64,000 nucleotides of DNA from Rostratula benghalensis (taxonomy: Eukaryota; Chordata; Aves; Charadriiformes; Rostratulidae): positions 2,180,639-2,244,638 of the forward strand of contig VXAI01000038.1 in assembly GCA_013399305.1 (NCBI GenBank), written 5' to 3'. Positions 37,530-49,490 of this stretch are shown here, one piece after another. How positions within the stretch are numbered: position 1 is the first letter of the stretch; every line of letters begins with the position of its first letter. The translations under genes and the position numbers were made by a program. The notes under the pieces were generated by a model. It was not told the origin of the DNA and made no database searches. It saw only the letters and a program-made list of their open reading frames with translations.

Positions 37530-37900
37530 CTCACTGTTACACTATTACAGGAGAGGAATTGCATTAACCCCTGCCCTTCCCCATTGTACTCGCTGCCCAC
37601 TGGAAACAACAACAGAATTACTAAAATCCCACACTCTCTAATGGGATGGTAATAAGATTCAGAGGCCATTAGGGTAAAGGCAATCCATATTTTACAGTTT
37701 AATAAGCTTTTGCTGAAGATGCTGGATCCCCCTTCAAAGCCAGCAATTACTGATTTAGTATTAACAAATCCACAACAACTGTCAAGACTGCGGAATGCAT
37801 TCAAGATGAAGTCAGCAGCTTACAGTGACAGACTTTAATATGTGTGCAGAAAAATGAAACCACTTAAATTGAAATAATTTCTAACTTTACAGTGATACTG
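37530..37900. promoter_or_regulatory. Candidate conserved non-coding element
   Basis: This segment is repeat-free and rich in TAAT-core words (GGTAATAAGATT, TTTAATAAGC, GCAATTACTGATTTAG). It includes GCCATTAGGG and GGAATGCATTC (octamer/TEAD-like). The minus-strand frame 37376-37804 spans it but shows no recognised protein. The inference is from composition only. Confidence 0.25.
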
Positions 37901-38564
37901 GTTATTACTGTCATTTCAGATTTCTTTACATCCAAATGTCGTGGTTACTCAAGTTTGCACATAATTCCCTCACAGTTCTGTGGTGGTTGTTTTTGGAGGC
38001 GAGCACTTTTGTCCTTTGTTTTTCAAGCATACGCCTCTTGTCACAAAGAAATAAACAGCAAACACAGAATGAGAACAGACCAACTGAGTCATGAACTCAA
38101 GTTCTCTATCATCACAGACAATCACAGAGACAGTTTATCAATGTTATGATTACCTTTAAAAGGACTGTCCACCAGGCTGTGGATTCCAGAGAACCCATCA
38201 TTCTCCAACGGCATGCCTTGGGGCATAGGGCATAAAATACATACCTACTACTTACTCTGCCCATTGCCATCTTAATTATTCTTTGAAAACGCCAGTTTAT
38301 GTATGTTAGAAAGGTCAATATGCTGAATATTTTATTAGGTCATTTTAAGTTACAATCTTATTATTTTCTATATTTTCGCTGTATCCAGTTAATCCACATT
38401 CTCTTGCGTAACTGACTGGGGACATAAAAAACAGTCCACAGAAGAACGAATCCACTCCCTTACATTCCTGAAACCAAAACCAGGCCTCGCTTGGGCACCC
38501 ACCATAAGCGCTGCTGGATCGAATCCCCCACTTTCCACTATTTTTTTTATCTTATGATTGTGAT
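37901..38564. other. Non-coding stretch
   Basis: Nothing is recognised. Confidence 0.5.
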
Positions 38565-38587
38565 GGGGGGGGGGGGGGGGGGGGGGG
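38565..38587 (+). repeat. Homopolymer of 23 G
   Basis: An uninterrupted G23 run follows TTGTGAT. It can form G-quadruplexes, and its length is probably imprecise in the assembly. Confidence 0.9.
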
Positions 38588-41500
38588 CAGAATCCCAATG
38601 AAAACAGATGCACTTTTCAGAAACGGTAATTCTGAGACTCAGTTTTGCTACCACAAACATTTATACAGTTCTCAGTAAAGCTGACAAGAGCCACTGTGTC
38701 TACAACTATGGACCACTGCTGGTACAGTAAAATCATTATGTGCCTGAGAGCTCATCATCACAAACACACTAACAGATAAGCAAAATAAAATACAGAGACA
38801 TAAACGAACTAAAACCAAAAGCCTACATTCATTTCAAGCTGAGGATACTGATTCTTCACCATTTGTTTTCAATAACTCTGACAACTTTACCACATTTCTA
38901 AACTTGAGCAAATATCGTTTTACAGAGGTAATAATTCTCTTTTGTTTACATCAACTTCAGTTGGTCTTAAGTGTTATATAGGTAAACTGTGAGATAAGGG
39001 TCTTCAGCAGTAACTCCAGCACATGAAATAGCTCTGCATTAAAGGCCACAACGTAAAATTCTGAGGGGCAAAAAATCCCCCCATTTTTTTGGTGCTTAAA
39101 ATAGAAAACAAGTGGGTATTCCCCAAGGTAGTGGTTCTTCAGATACTATCTGCCTAGTAAGTCCCTCCCTCAGAATGCAGCAGTGTACAAGGGAAACTGA
39201 GTTTAATCCAGCTTGCTTTCTAAAAATCTCATCTTGCTCCACACTTGAGTGAGGCATCTCCTTGGAGTGAGAGCTCACCAGGTAAGTAAAAAAACCCGGA
39301 AAACAGTAAGGAGGCAAGATTAGGATTGCCAGGGTTTAACGCCCAGTTGACTGTATGTTTCTCTGCAATAGATGGAGAACACAGGCTTTTCTACACGTGC
39401 CCTGCCTTCTCAGCAGCATCCCAACTCTCTCTGTCTGTCACTGGGGAGCCAAGAAATGGAGGATCAGGAACATTTGTGTGAGGCTGTGCAAAGGCACTGT
39501 GCCTACACCTCTTCCACACAGACACATTACCCGCTTTTCTTTTCTGAGGTGATGCTTTGTACGTTCAGAGATCGCAGCTTCACAGGCCGGGACCTTCAAA
39601 CTTTCTGTACTGTTTATGTGGAGAGCCACCAGACTTCAAAAAGGACCATGCATATTCACCGTTTATCCCAACATATTGGTAAAGAACACAAGTACATCTT
39701 TTATTACCACCACAGTTTATGTTAAAAGCATACTTGTAATAAAAATTTAGAGTGGATAGTGTTCTTGCTCCTCAAACTACACTGCAGCTTGAGCTCCACT
39801 TCCACATCTTCTTTGCTTTGTGCACCTAAAGCTTAATGAAAGTTTTCAGTACACTCAAAGAATAGCAGGGGAAGAAAACCAGAATGATTTCTGCAACAAT
39901 TAACTCCATTTAGCTCACTCTTAAAGGAAATTTCATGTACTATTTTGAAAGATGCCTTCCAGAGTACCTAGGGACATCAGAGAGATTTTTGAAGCATAGC
40001 TTCAAGGCAACTCACAGAAATAACTAGATGCCAAATAAAAAGAGAATTAATGACCTAGCTAATATAGGACAGGAACTGTCCCATCAATATTTTACAACAC
40101 AAACCATAAGTATAACATGAACAGAAGACAGACATCAAATGCCACACACATAGCCTGTTGGAAGAGAAAAAACAGAGACTGCACAAACCAGTAACTTCTA
40201 AGGACCTGTTTATAAGGATAAATTTAGCAGCATAACTACACTGTTTATATAAAAATACATACGTGTCACTGTAACACAGCCTGACTCTAGAATCAGGTTG
40301 TTGGGGGTTTTTGGAGTTTAGTTAATGTGGTCAGGCGGCAACTGCAAGCATCTTCAAAGATACTAAAAGCCATGCGTACCCATAGTGGTGTGAAGAGAGC
40401 TCTAAAGCTGCATTAGTACATCTTCCCCATGCAATGGATCTATACTGCAGCACGAACAGTTAGCAAACTGAACAGTAATTTGGGTGCTATGGATACATAC
40501 TACCTAGATCCACTTTTTAAGAGTTTTTGTGTTTTCTTTTTGGACTAAAGCTGAAAAACATTTGATCAGTGGTTGGTGAATTAATTCTTGGAGAGAATGA
40601 GTAAGTTTTAGAAGCGTTTTGTTTTCTTTTCCGATTTTTTCAGAGATGAGGAAAAATAGGACAGTAGTAAAAACAAAGACAGAAAACCCCACAGTTTAGC
40701 ACTGAAACCAAACATGCCCAGCAGGTGCCAACATGGAATCACCTCTGTAAGTCACCACATAACTGAGCTGCTGCCAGTGGAATGCCATCAGATTCATAAA
40801 GCTTATTATTTCTGTGTTGACTACAGTGGACTTTGATTCCAATGACTTTTTGGTCTAACACTGAATTAAGAAATCAGCTCTGTAAGGTCATGAACCACTT
40901 CACCATTCTCCTCCAGAAAGGATGGAAACTTAAAACAATGTATTTACATATATCCCAGAATCAGTAAACCTATTAAAAACATCTACTTCTTCATTCACAG
41001 TTAGCTCACATACTGTTGTTGTTCAGTACAATCTCTGTTGATTTTTTTAACCCCCAAAATATATAATTCAAAATTCCCCATCCATATCACGGTAATTGCG
41101 ATTCAAACAAAGAAAACTCTAAAGCCCTCTCCCACCCCACTTGTCTGCTCTAATGCAGATCTCCTTGAATGGACTATATCAGTGTTAACTGACACTTCAC
41201 CTGTAACACCCTTTCTTATTCTGTAGCATAGAATTATGGTTGTTTTAAATTTTGATGTGAATTTCTATGAAACACCACTAGAAACAGAACTCCTTTGCAC
41301 CTGCAGCATCAATTAGAATTCCAGTCAACTCCTTCAGAGATAAAAACTCCACCCCTGATTAGTTTCCCAGAAAACAAACCAAACCAAAATCAACTCACAG
41401 AACATTAAAAAAAAAAAAAAGTAGTAAGAAACTACCAAAATAGTTTTGAAAAAGAAAATAGAACCTTCAACCATACATGATCAGTTCATTCAGAAGATTT

Positions 41501-44500
41501 CATTTTAAAAGGTGGTGAGCAAAGACAAAACAATTAATGGCTGGCCAAGGCTAACGGTAAATGTGAGAAGAAACTGCACTGTAGTACCAACTTGCTCACT
41601 ATTTGACATATGCCTTCTCAAAAAAACATTTGAATTTTCATTGGCATCATTCTAAAAAAACCTCTCAAAAGGTAGTAGGTAGTAGGAGATGCAATATAAT
41701 GAATACAATAACCATGGTTTGGATTTCTGTCAAGTTTCTCAGAACATAAATGAGCATTTATCAGGAATTTGCCCAAAACAAATCATTTAGACTCATTTCC
41801 GCAACAAGACAGACATGATTCTGTTCCATTCAGCTCTTTGTTAACTCTGATTAATTACTTCACTTCCAAATTTCATTAGAAACATATTCATCTTTTCTAG
41901 GTAGCAACAATTGATATGCTGCATCTCAAAGTCTCCTATTAGAAAACTGAACATCTGCCCATTCCTTACATTCTACTGACCTCTAGAGACTGTATGTATA
42001 TATGTATAGCACATATACATTATTTATGGCCATGTACACATACTAGAGCAATCTCACAAGAGACTGACTTTAGGGAAATCCGTATGCAGTATCTCATGTT
42101 ACAGTTTTTATCCCGACCAAACATGCTCTTAGAAATATTTTCTTTCCTGGGTTTTCTGGACATAGAGAATCTCTTGCTATTTTTTCCCCTTTCCTCTCTG
42201 CGTTCTTCCAACCCAAACACAACACACCCTTCTCTCTCTGCCGTGTACAGAATTAAGCTACAAGTATGAATATCAATATAAGCATTGAGATAATCCAGGT
42301 TTCATTTAAGGATGAATACCTGCCAGGGAGGGAGCGCGACAAACCCAGAAGCTCCTACTTAGTGAAAAATAGGCATTATTGTACGTAGGGAGAGAAGACA
42401 AGTCTTTCACAACCCAGTATCGACATTTCTTCCCCCCACCAAATGATAACATCTCATAGCAGCCTCCTTGTCTCCGCATTGCTGCCAGGGAAGAAACAGT
42501 ACAAAAGCCTCTGTTGGGTTTGACATTTAGACCAAACAGAAAGGGGTTGAATTTGTCAACTAAAACCTATTCAAAATAGACATTAATCCAATAATAAAGA
42601 GAAATGAGGGGAACAGAAAAGATTATGTTCCTCCGTAACAACATTAGCAGAGCTGAGGGGGTTCTGAGCCATTACTTGGTGATACCGTATGGTCAAGCAC
42701 ACCAAAAACCATTGCCACAAATATATACAAAATGAACATGTGAAATTTTAAAGGCCCATTTTCCAAATGCAAATACTTTATATTAAGTTTCCTATCAAAA
42801 TGCCCAGAAAATACTCAAGGGGTTTTCTGATACTGCTAATGTTTTATAGCAAAGGACCACTCAAGAGATACTTTCATATGACTTCATCCTCTGGGATCTC
42901 ACAGACAAAGATAAGTTTAGGAAAAATCATCTGAAAAAAAACCACCCTGCTTCAAAAAGCTTTATCTAAAAATCTTTTTAGCTCCCCCCCCACTTCGGGC
43001 ACAAGGGAATAAAGCTCTTCAACGCAACCTTTTACACTGTTACTATCACAGTGCACATGATAACAATAGAATTTTTATTTTATTTGGAATCAGCTAGGAG
43101 CTACAAGTTGAAGTTTATTAAATCAATATAAGCTATAGATAGCAACTGAACTTCGTATCTTTCCAAAATTGCCTGCATAGAATATGAACTCTGTTAAGAG
43201 TTAAATATATTCTACACAATGCAGCTGAAAAACCCTACATCCACTACTTCAAAGTACTAAGGAGATACTTCAGCATAAACAAGGAAAAATGTACACCCAT
43301 GTCTTTTCCTTTAGAAGTAACATCCTTAAGATGATTTCATTGCTAAATCCTACTCGTACTTTTTAAAAATTATGTTTATTCACCTTAGAATCAAATTTTG
43401 ATTAAATTATCACAGTAATGGAACAAATCATATCGATGCATTTGAAAAAAGCTTCCCAAATAAGTCATTAAATCAGTATTATGTGCAGTATGTTTTCCTG
43501 TGTTCACATCACAGCTTTACATTTCAATAACTTCCTCCAAACTCGACAGCCACTCCTCCTGTATTGCGATACTGTGAGACTAGGTATGTATCTTTGCATT
43601 TGAAACGGGCTTAAATGACAATACCTACATTCAGGGCTGTGTGTTTGTTTTTACATACATAAGCATCCGTAGGCAAATCTAGAAGTATAATGTTGCTGCC
43701 ACTGAGAAATGTGATGATAAACTCAGTCCTGGACAGAATTATTTCCCCAATCCAGCCATTCTGAGCTCTTCATAGCATACTCATAAATAGAACTCCAGTG
43801 CTCAAGTATGCTTGCTTTTCTCTTCATGACTTTGAGAGCCGAGAAATACAAAGATAAAAGTTTATTCCTTAGGGCTATATTGTGTCATAAGCCTTTAAAC
43901 TGAATTTGCCAATGTTTTCAACAGGGAATTCTCTTTAGAAACTGGTGACATATTACGATCTTTTAAACTAAATTACGTACCATTTCATTGAACTGACAAG
44001 CCTGAAAGTAAACTGAAGTAGGGAAGGTGCAAGAACGGAATGCTGGTAATAGTCTCTCACTGCTAACAGCCAGGCTTATTTTTCTGAACGACATAGAACT
44101 AATAAAACGTAAAAGAGCTCATGGGCTTTTGGCCATGTCCAGCTGAGATGCATAATCTTCAATATCAATCACTCATTGTCTCTGAAAACCTACAAACTTC
44201 TAATTTTGTGAAAAAAAATCCCACAAAAACCCTACACATGACTCTTCTATAAGTACATACAGCATTGAAATTTCCTAAACCGTACTCATGAAACACAAGC
44301 AGATTTCACTTCTTCCACATACAAAAGATGCAAACAGTTTTCTGAAAGTTAAGGAATTGCCTTGTAGTTACACAGTTTTATGCATGCACGAATTCAACAA
44401 TAAATTAAAGAAGCAGAACATTAAGGAAAATCCGTACTGTCAATGGCAAATCTATATGGGGAAAGAACCACCATTGACCTAAAGCCTGTCAGATTCAAGA

Positions 44501-46380
44501 AATTCAGATTAAAGTAAATTTGGTGCACGCATTTGCAAAAACTCAAGAAAATACTAAAACCAAACTACAATAAATACTCTACAACACAAATGGCATGGGA
44601 GATGACTGTAGAGATCTGCCACACATTTATCTATCTGCATTATTTTCCATTTCTGAGCAGAAGCTGAAATATTCTTACACAGTAAGCAGCAAACTAAACA
44701 AAGCCGTGCTGCTACCTATTGGAAAATTCAGTGAAACATTGTAATTTTAATTCCAAAACCTGCAATCTCTGATCTAATGGGTCTTCAACTAATTCTTGTT
44801 TTTCCTTTCTTATTTAAGGTACAAAGCAGCTGAATGCAGAGAGATTGTGAGTAGGCTAAGTTTTGCATGTCTATCCGACTTCACATGAAAAGCTAGGATT
44901 AAGAACAAGACAACACACATGACTGTTTTGAATTTGAAATCAGCTATGGTTGATGATCATCTCCAAAAATAAATATTCCCACAGATAGAGGTCAGTGGTT
45001 GCCTGAAATTGCATCAGTTAGCGCCTGTATCCTAGACTCCTCTACCCCTTTGGGACTGCTTCATCATTTTATCACATACTAATTTATAAAATACTAGTTT
45101 TAGCATAGGACATCACAGTTTTCTAGCCACTCACTGGCTATTGGTTACTCTACAATTTATTGATCTGAAACTCATCATAGGGTTTCTCTCTGAATTTAAG
45201 CATATATGAAGATGGTAACTCAGAATCACCCATAGCTAGAAAGAATGTACAAATAAAAACCCTGCAGAAATTAAAAGCAAAAACCTGCTTCTTTCTTAAT
45301 TGTGTTATGTGTTGATCCGGTAAACTCTAATTGTTCTCAAAGGAAAGCAACTTCACTGCATTGGAATTCTAATTTTGAGGTGCATGCACTTCATTTATCA
45401 ATTGGTAATTGAACATTCCTATTTTGTAAATGCATTTTAAAAAAAGGCTGAACTTCTAGGGATACTCTTTCAGCCCTTCCTCTGAGAATACATGTGAAAC
45501 CATGTTAATACTAGTGAAAAAATGTTAGAACTGGCAAGTCAAAACAAAAAACCTTAAAAATGACAACTATTTGTCTCCACACATGCCTCATGCATGGACC
45601 TCTTCATATTGAACAGAGCCCGAGATGATGATGTAAAAAAAATTATTTATCTTCTGTCATTAAACTGCAAACAGCCTGTACAACCATTCGCCTTGAGATT
45701 TTTCTTTGGGTTTTGCAATCTCACTGTACTTCTTTTCCTCTAGGAAGTAATCTTTACTTTGCTCTCCAGCAACATCTACTGGAACATCAGTAAAATGCTG
45801 CTATTTCTATTAATCACCCATTTAACGTTGAGTAGGGCAGAGTTAGCAAATGCCAAAAGGAAAGATAAATGATCTGCAATTCAGATCCTGCATTTTGTGC
45901 TCCAACAGAACAAGTTAGCTCGCCTTCAACTTCCTCCTTTTCTGCCATTTCAGAAGGGACAAATTCTTTATGACTAATTCATATCAGAAGTCATCTACCA
46001 TTTGCACTTCGATGTGCTTTATCGAAGTCACAAAATATCATTTAAAATATCACATTTCCAGTTTTGTCAGTTACCTTACTCTTAATTTCAGGATGAGCCA
46101 ACATGTGCTTAAAAACATCTGAAGCACAAGAGCTTGGAAGAACGTCCGGGAACATTCGGAAAGGTGAAAGAGAGGTGTGGTGGCACTTCCAATGCCAAAT
46201 AATAAACAATAACAAGTTTGGCAAAACTGTGGTTCAAAAGTAAATGTGTCCACCACAAATCAGGGAAACATTTATAAGTTCTTTTGTCTGATTTTAAGGC
46301 CTCAGAACAACAACAAGAAAATGAATATCTGTCCCTTTATGTGAGGATGATTATGTGTGATTAACTACCACCGAAGATCA
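38588..46380. other. Long non-coding stretch, nothing recognised
   Basis: Nearly 8 kb has no identifiable repeat family, RNA gene or convincing exon. A strong donor-like AG/GTAAGT sits near 39282, but every frame upstream between it and the nearest acceptor is closed, so at most a non-coding exon could use it. Low-complexity GGGGGTTTTTGG occurs near 40302. Confidence 0.45.
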
Positions 46381-46389
46381 AGTGGTAGT

Positions 46390-46640
46390 GTGTGAAGTCC
46401 CTCTGCACTGATGGGAGAGGAGGCTTCCCTGGGGGCTCCATCCCACTGGGCTGCATGGTGGCTTGTCCCTGCCTACCGTGTAAAATCAGCTGCTGCACAC
46501 GGACACAGGAAGCTCCGCCACCGCCACCGGGTTCTGCACCCAACACAGCACCGCGCCTTCCCCGGGCTGCGGCCAGGATTGGGGTAAACTCACGTAAAGA
46601 CAAAAGTTCTCCAGTAAACCTAGGATTTCTGCCCGCACTA
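46390..46640 (-). promoter_or_regulatory. CpG-rich patch, possible small CpG island
   Basis: From about 46495 to 46575 there are roughly eight CpGs (CTCCGCCACCGCCACCGGG, CACCGCGCC, CCCCGGGCTGCGG) in an otherwise CpG-poor window. The minus-strand frame 46361-46681 covers it and contains a Gly/Ala/Arg-rich part (PGGGGGA) and a Pro-rich tail (MQPSGMEPPGKPPLPSVQRD). I recognise no protein. It lies 1.3 kb downstream of the minus-strand first-exon candidate, so it could be intronic regulatory DNA or a second start region. Confidence 0.3.
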
Positions 46641-47019
46641 TGCTCATTCGCAGGTCTGCAACGTGAAAACCTGCCTGTCAAACAATGTTTACCCTATGGC
46701 TGCTTATAAAGTTAGCTTTTCATAGCTCTGCTTTCACAGCCACTTAATTAGCACTCTACTTTTACAAATCACTGCAATATTATTTGCTTTCTTTTAAATC
46801 CCTAATAATGGTCTAAGTACCCTCACCTGCTTGTTCGCTTTCCAGTATGACAATGAAATTCAGACCATTCCTGCTGCTCACAATCCTTTCCTTCTATTTA
46901 GAGTCTTAGTTTGCTCACACAGAGAGTAACTGTGAAATATAAGCGCAGAAATGCAGGGAGAGAAAATAAGGCACCCAAGCTAGCGAAAATCAGAAACAGA
47001 AGTCCCGATAACTAAATAT

Positions 47020-47410
47020 TCCAGTTGTGAATAAAAACCAGGTATCAGCATGTAACGTTTTAAAAGTGATTAAAATTATTTTTGCCTTTGGAATCCCTGT
47101 AGAGCCCTAATGTATTTTTATAGAGAAGAAGAGGGCACGTTTCCCCAAGCCACAAACACTTAAAGCTACGTGATTTTATATTGCCACAAGGCTCAAGTTC
47201 ATAGGCTTCACCTGATAAATTAGCTCCTCTCGATAACTGTTAAACTGAAAGCCCTTTATTGTAATCCAAGTACACTTGTGGACAGCACTTTCAGAGTTAA
47301 CTACATTTGACTACTGACATAAATCCATTATTCTAATTTGGTGATTGCTTTACTAAACACAGATGCAGCTTATGAGTTTTAGTCACGTATTTCATTCAGG
47401 ATGCCACTTA
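47020..47410. promoter_or_regulatory. Candidate conserved non-coding element
   Basis: This is repeat-free sequence with many paired-type, homeobox and LEF words (GTGATTAAAATTAT, CCCTAATG, CTTTATTGTAATCC, TCTAATTTGGTGATTGC). No frame is open. It lies just downstream of the candidate minus-strand first exon, where intronic enhancers are common. The call rests on composition only. Confidence 0.28.
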
Positions 47411-47957
47411 ATCTCAATTTACAAAACATAAACACGAAATAGGTTTTACAGTATGCCTAAAAGGGTATAGCTATTCAGCCGATGGAACGCCAGGCAAACA
47501 AACCGTATTCACCTAGACCTAAACTCAATGCTAGATTTTACCTCACCAAATAAATAGTAAATCCATACATTTAATTTTTCATTTCCATCTTGCAACCAAA
47601 TTGCAGAATGCCAAGCTCTTGGAGGGTTGTAAGGCTGAGAGAGCTTCTCTTACACTGAGATTTAAGCACCAAATTTAACCTTAAGCAAAGTCCAGCTTTC
47701 ACAAAAGCCCGTTCCCCGGCTTATTCTGATACACAGAGAAAAGGGGGGAAAACAACCATTCAGACCGAATACAGCACCTCCACAAGCCCTTTTCTAATTC
47801 AATTTATAGCACACACTTTACATCTTAAACAAAAGGAATCTGATACACCACCGATGCTGCCTCTTGCTGCAGTTGCTTGTCTCAGTTACAAAACGCTGGA
47901 AATCCACCGCTCTGACCAAGCCACCCCATAAAACATTCGGATTCAGGCACTTCTTAC

Positions 47958-48003
47958 CTGCCTCAGTTGAAGGCTTCCTCCCCTTGTTAGCAGTATGAAG
48001 CAT
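47958..48003 (-). CDS. Candidate alternative first coding exon (15 codons plus 1 base), minus strand
   Basis: Reading the minus strand, an ATG at 48003 has A at -3 and is preceded two codons upstream by an in-frame TAG, so translation would begin here. The codons give MLHTANKGRKPSTEA and then the first G of a split codon. The exon ends at a strong donor, GAGGCAG/GTAAGAAG (GT at 47957-47956), leaving phase 1 and thus a likely Gly at the junction. Upstream lies CpG-containing, pyrimidine-rich sequence suited to a promoter. From uncertain recall, this peptide resembles a short alternative N terminus of teneurin-2 (TENM2), a type II transmembrane synaptic adhesion protein whose next exon begins with a Gly codon. 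I cannot verify this, and no following exon lies in the window. The identity could be wrong even if the exon is real. Confidence 0.4.
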
Positions 48004-48265
48004 CCTCTAGCCTTCCCAATCCTCACCAGCCTCAAATTGCACCGCTAAGTCCCTTTTTTGCAAGAAAACGCTTATTGAAAGTGATTAGTTTTTGTTGTCC
48101 CTTTTAAGTCCCTCCTGCGGGAAAGAGCAGGGGAGCGATGTGACGCCACCTTTTAATCTTTTGCAAGAGTGAAAAGGCAGAAAAGGAGCGCTCGATCAAA
48201 CTGAGCTTCACACATGACTAAAACTCGCCGGAGAGGCTGCAGGCTCTGGCTAAAGCACCACTAGG
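48004..48265 (-). promoter_or_regulatory. Putative 5' untranslated region and promoter for the 48 kb exon
   Basis: On the minus strand this stretch has about eight CpGs, a cAMP-response-like GTGGCGTCAC (near 48145) and TTAAAA boxes. It also holds a small upstream frame, 48215 down to 48153 (20 codons, starting MCEAQFDRALL), which would precede the main ATG if transcription starts far enough upstream. The transcription start cannot be placed by eye. The neighbouring tract at 48276-48440 is pyrimidine-rich on this strand. Confidence 0.33.
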
Positions 48266-48275
48266 CGTAAGTGTA

Positions 48276-48440
48276 AGAACAGAGAAGAGGGGAGAGTCAA
48301 TGAAATGTGACAACGTACGTGCATCAAAGACGGGAAAAGAGGGAGAGAACAATAAGAGAGAGATCGAGACAGCAACGAGAGAAAGAGAAAGAAGGAGAAT
48401 GCGAGGGAGAATGAGCATGAAGAAAGGATAGGGGAGTTCT
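48276..48440 (+). repeat. Polypurine (GA-rich) tract
   Basis: Over about 160 bp the plus strand is largely A/G (repeated GAGAGA, AAAGAGAAAGAAGG). Such mirror-like purine tracts can form triplex (H-DNA) and often lie in promoters as GAGA-type nucleosome-poor DNA. The Ser/Leu-rich minus-strand frames over it are a by-product of this composition. Confidence 0.75.
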
Positions 48441-49249
48441 GAAGCAAAGAATTTGCAGAATAAAGCCAAAGTGTCTGGCAGCTTCTGTTTTTATCTCAGT
48501 GAGCATGACATACTGCCTCTCTCATTTAGCAACACATTCTTGTCTCTTCCAGGTTTGAAAACTGAGATAATCACAATGTGTGCCTGTTTTTGCCCGATTG
48601 GCACACTTGTGTGCAGTATACCTGAGATCCCCCCTCAACCATCTTCTGGAGATGCGTTTATGTGCAATTAAGTTCATATATTCATTAGGAAAGACACCTC
48701 CCCCCACCCCCAAAACCCAGGAGCTGCTAATTCCTACATCAATTTGCCACGTAGTTTAACTGGCAGATGGATTTCTACTTATAACTACTAACAAACTGCC
48801 ACTGATAAACAAATGACTGAACAAATGTTTAATGTTGATAACTGAGTTTTCATAGCAACAAAACATATTAGCATTAATAAATCTGTGTTTAAAAAAAAAA
48901 AAAAAAAGGTATTACAGACACTTTCTTCTATTTATCTTGTTATTACACTAAGAAGTAGGAAAAGAAAAAAACATGACCCAAAGCTAACATTTCTAAAGGA
49001 ATCCGTCAAAGATATGATCAGATTTCAAATTAAAAAAACCCCAAACCTATTACAAGCTAAAAATTAAATTTCAGATTTAATTATTAATTCGTACTCATTT
49101 ACAAAAGCTTCTCAACTCTTAAGTCCTCTGACAAGTAGGGTTCATTTTCATGCAAGATGGGTGTGTGTTTGGGGGTCATTTGGTGGTTGTTTTTTTATTT
49201 GGAGGTTTGTTTTCTAACTATATATACCATTTGTAACATTAGGACAGCT
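48441..49249. other. Non-coding stretch with A17 run
   Basis: A run of about 17 A's lies at 48891-48907, and G/T low complexity at about 49170-49210. No exon is recognised. Confidence 0.5.
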
Positions 49250-49490
49250 TCTGTAATTTGCTTAATTTAGACCTTTTGCTTTTTTAAGGTAAAGGCAAAT
49301 GGGCTTTTAGCCACCTGGCAACTGTTCAGCTGGCCAAAACCATTAATATTTGTCTGCAGAACCCAGACAATCAGACCACAATCAGGCTGGGCTATTACAT
49401 GGAGATGTAGGGTTAAGAGGGCAGCAGAAATGTAAACAAACCTGAAAAGAGAAGGTATATATTTCTCTTTGCTGCAGCATCCTATTTGGG
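49250..49490. promoter_or_regulatory. Candidate conserved non-coding element
   Basis: This compact, repeat-free block contains TTTGCTTAATTTAG, AACCATTAATATTTG, CAGACAATCAGACCACAATC (TGACA/CACAAT-type words) and GAAATGTAAACAAACC (forkhead core TGTAAACA). There is no open frame. It lies within 1.5 kb upstream of the candidate minus-strand promoter. The role is inferred from composition alone. Confidence 0.28.

Noticed and set aside
39173..39282. Acceptor-like CCCTCCCTCAG and strong donor CACCAG/GTAAGT
   Set aside because: All three frames between them contain stops, so it cannot be an internal coding exon. A non-coding exon cannot be shown.
48218..48506. Three overlapping minus-strand Ser/Leu-rich frames
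   Set aside because: They are translations of the GA/CT-rich tract and have no start or splice support.
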